The notes under the pieces are model-generated. The model ran no database searches and was not told where the DNA came from. It was given only the letters and a program-made list of their open reading frames with translations. Below are positions 63,290 through 64,000 of a DNA stretch of 64,000 bases, in pieces. Location: assembly GCF_019393635.1 (NCBI RefSeq), contig NC_057861.1, positions 152,909,544 through 152,973,543 of the forward strand. The letters are read 5' to 3'. Position 1 is the first letter of the stretch, and each line of letters begins with the position of its first letter. Origin of the DNA: Dromiciops gliroides (Eukaryota; Chordata; Mammalia; Microbiotheria; Microbiotheriidae). The translations under genes were made by a program, and so were the position numbers.

Positions 63290-63720
63290 GTCCTGAAATT
63301 TGTTGAGTAAAAGAGCAATATGGTCAAAGTTTTACTTTAGAAAAATTAATTGGGAGTTATATGGAGGATGAATGGGAGAGGGAAGAGACAAGGCAGGGAA
63401 ACCAATTAGGATGCTATTACAATAGTCCAAGTAGGAGGTGATGAAGGCCTAAACAAGGTTTGTGGCCATTTGAGTAGAGAGGGAGATGTGAGAGATGTTG
63501 TAGAAATAGAAATGGCAAGATTTTGCAACTTAATATGTAGCATGAGGAAAAGTGTGGAGTCAAGGATAATGCTGAAGTTGTGAACCTGGGAGATTAGAAA
63601 GGTGATAGCATCCTCAATGAAAATAGGGAAATTCAGAAGAGGGGTGGGTTTATGAGGAAGGGAGATAATATAGTCACAACTATTCCAGGCCTGCTCATCC
63701 TATACTACTTATTCCCATCA
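63290..63720 (+). repeat. Family D, 3' portion
   Basis: 'agagcaatatggtcaaagttttac', 'atggaggatgaatgggagagggaagagacaaggcagggaaaccaattaggatgctattacaatagtccaagtaggaggtgatgaaggcc', 'gtgtggagtcaaggataatgctgaagttgtgaacctgggag'. This is the downstream part of the consensus seen at 16985-18535. Confidence 0.55.
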
Positions 63721-63810
63721 AAATTAACTATATAGTGGGTCAGGGGAAGCTTACTTACTGGTCCCAATGAAGTGTAGAGTCTGCCCACCGAAAGGTGTCT
63801 GAAGCAGTCC

Positions 63811-63850
<40 letters not shown>

Positions 63851-63866
63851 TGTGTTTGTGTGCGTG
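63811..63866. repeat. (GT)n microsatellite
   Basis: GT run with AT and TT interruptions. Histidine-threonine runs in minus frames are an artefact. Confidence 0.97.
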
Positions 63867-64000
63867 TAGAAATGACAGGATGTGGGGAGCCCAATGGGTT
63901 GGAATTTTGCCTTTGCAGCTGCTGTAAGTCTGGTGGGAGGGGGGAAAGTAGGGAAATGTTGAAGGAGGCATTGTTGTTGTGTTGGAGACAAGCCCAGTTG

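Noticed and set aside
1..64000. A multi-gene operon-like or defence system
   Set aside because: No bacterial-style gene layout, ribosome-binding sites or conserved gene clusters exist here. The sequence is vertebrate repeat-rich non-coding DNA.

Overview
The window reads as marsupial nuclear DNA. It is packed with one tRNA-derived SINE of the marsupial WSINE1 type: head near GGGGCAGCTAGGTGGC, B-box-like GAGTTCAAATC, and an A-rich tail after CCCCATTGCCCCGC or CCCAATTGCCTCAC. About two dozen copies lie in 64 kb, most with 10-18 bp target-site duplications (TSDs). Around them are older MIR/THER1/MAR1-like CORE-SINEs, a SINE with an RTE/BovB-like tail, L2, L3/CR1 and marsupial-type L1 LINEs, LTRs, hAT-like fossils and long microsatellites. 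The density of this SINE suggests an Australasian marsupial, but the species cannot be fixed by eye.

I find no intact protein-coding gene and no exon I can defend. The open frames are short. Most are translations of SINEs, L1 tails or microsatellites. The only copies of cellular genes are retrocopies: a 5'-truncated processed pseudogene of casein kinase II beta (CSNK2B, minus strand, 20.34-21.11 kb) and two 7SL (SRP) RNA pseudogenes (7.12-7.41 kb minus; 28.81-29.0 kb plus).

Layout. 0-7 kb: L2/MIR debris, an old dispersed element, an L1 3' end and young SINEs. 7-10 kb: an L2 interrupted by a 7SL pseudogene, an RTE-tailed SINE and a 1.43-kb ERV remnant with a palindromic left end and a complete 3' LTR. 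10-19 kb: L1 3' end, a solo LTR nested in a SINE tail, L3/CR1 pieces and a 0.4-kb hexanucleotide array. 19-35 kb: CSNK2B pseudogene, L3/CR1, the second 7SL copy, an L1 ORF2 fragment inside an L2, and a fairly repeat-poor stretch at 32.7-34.9 kb. 35-39 kb: a long L2 carrying two SINEs and a solo LTR. 39-45 kb: L1 tails and a five-layer nest of insertions. 45-64 kb: composite SINEs, a minus-strand LTR, L3/CR1 and L1 fragments and more SINEs.

The sequence is best read as intergenic or deep intronic DNA whose interest is its transposon history. I found no new multi-gene system. The best leads are the nested insertions, the odd ERV remnant, the duplicated hairpin upstream of its 3' LTR, and the 7SL retrocopies.
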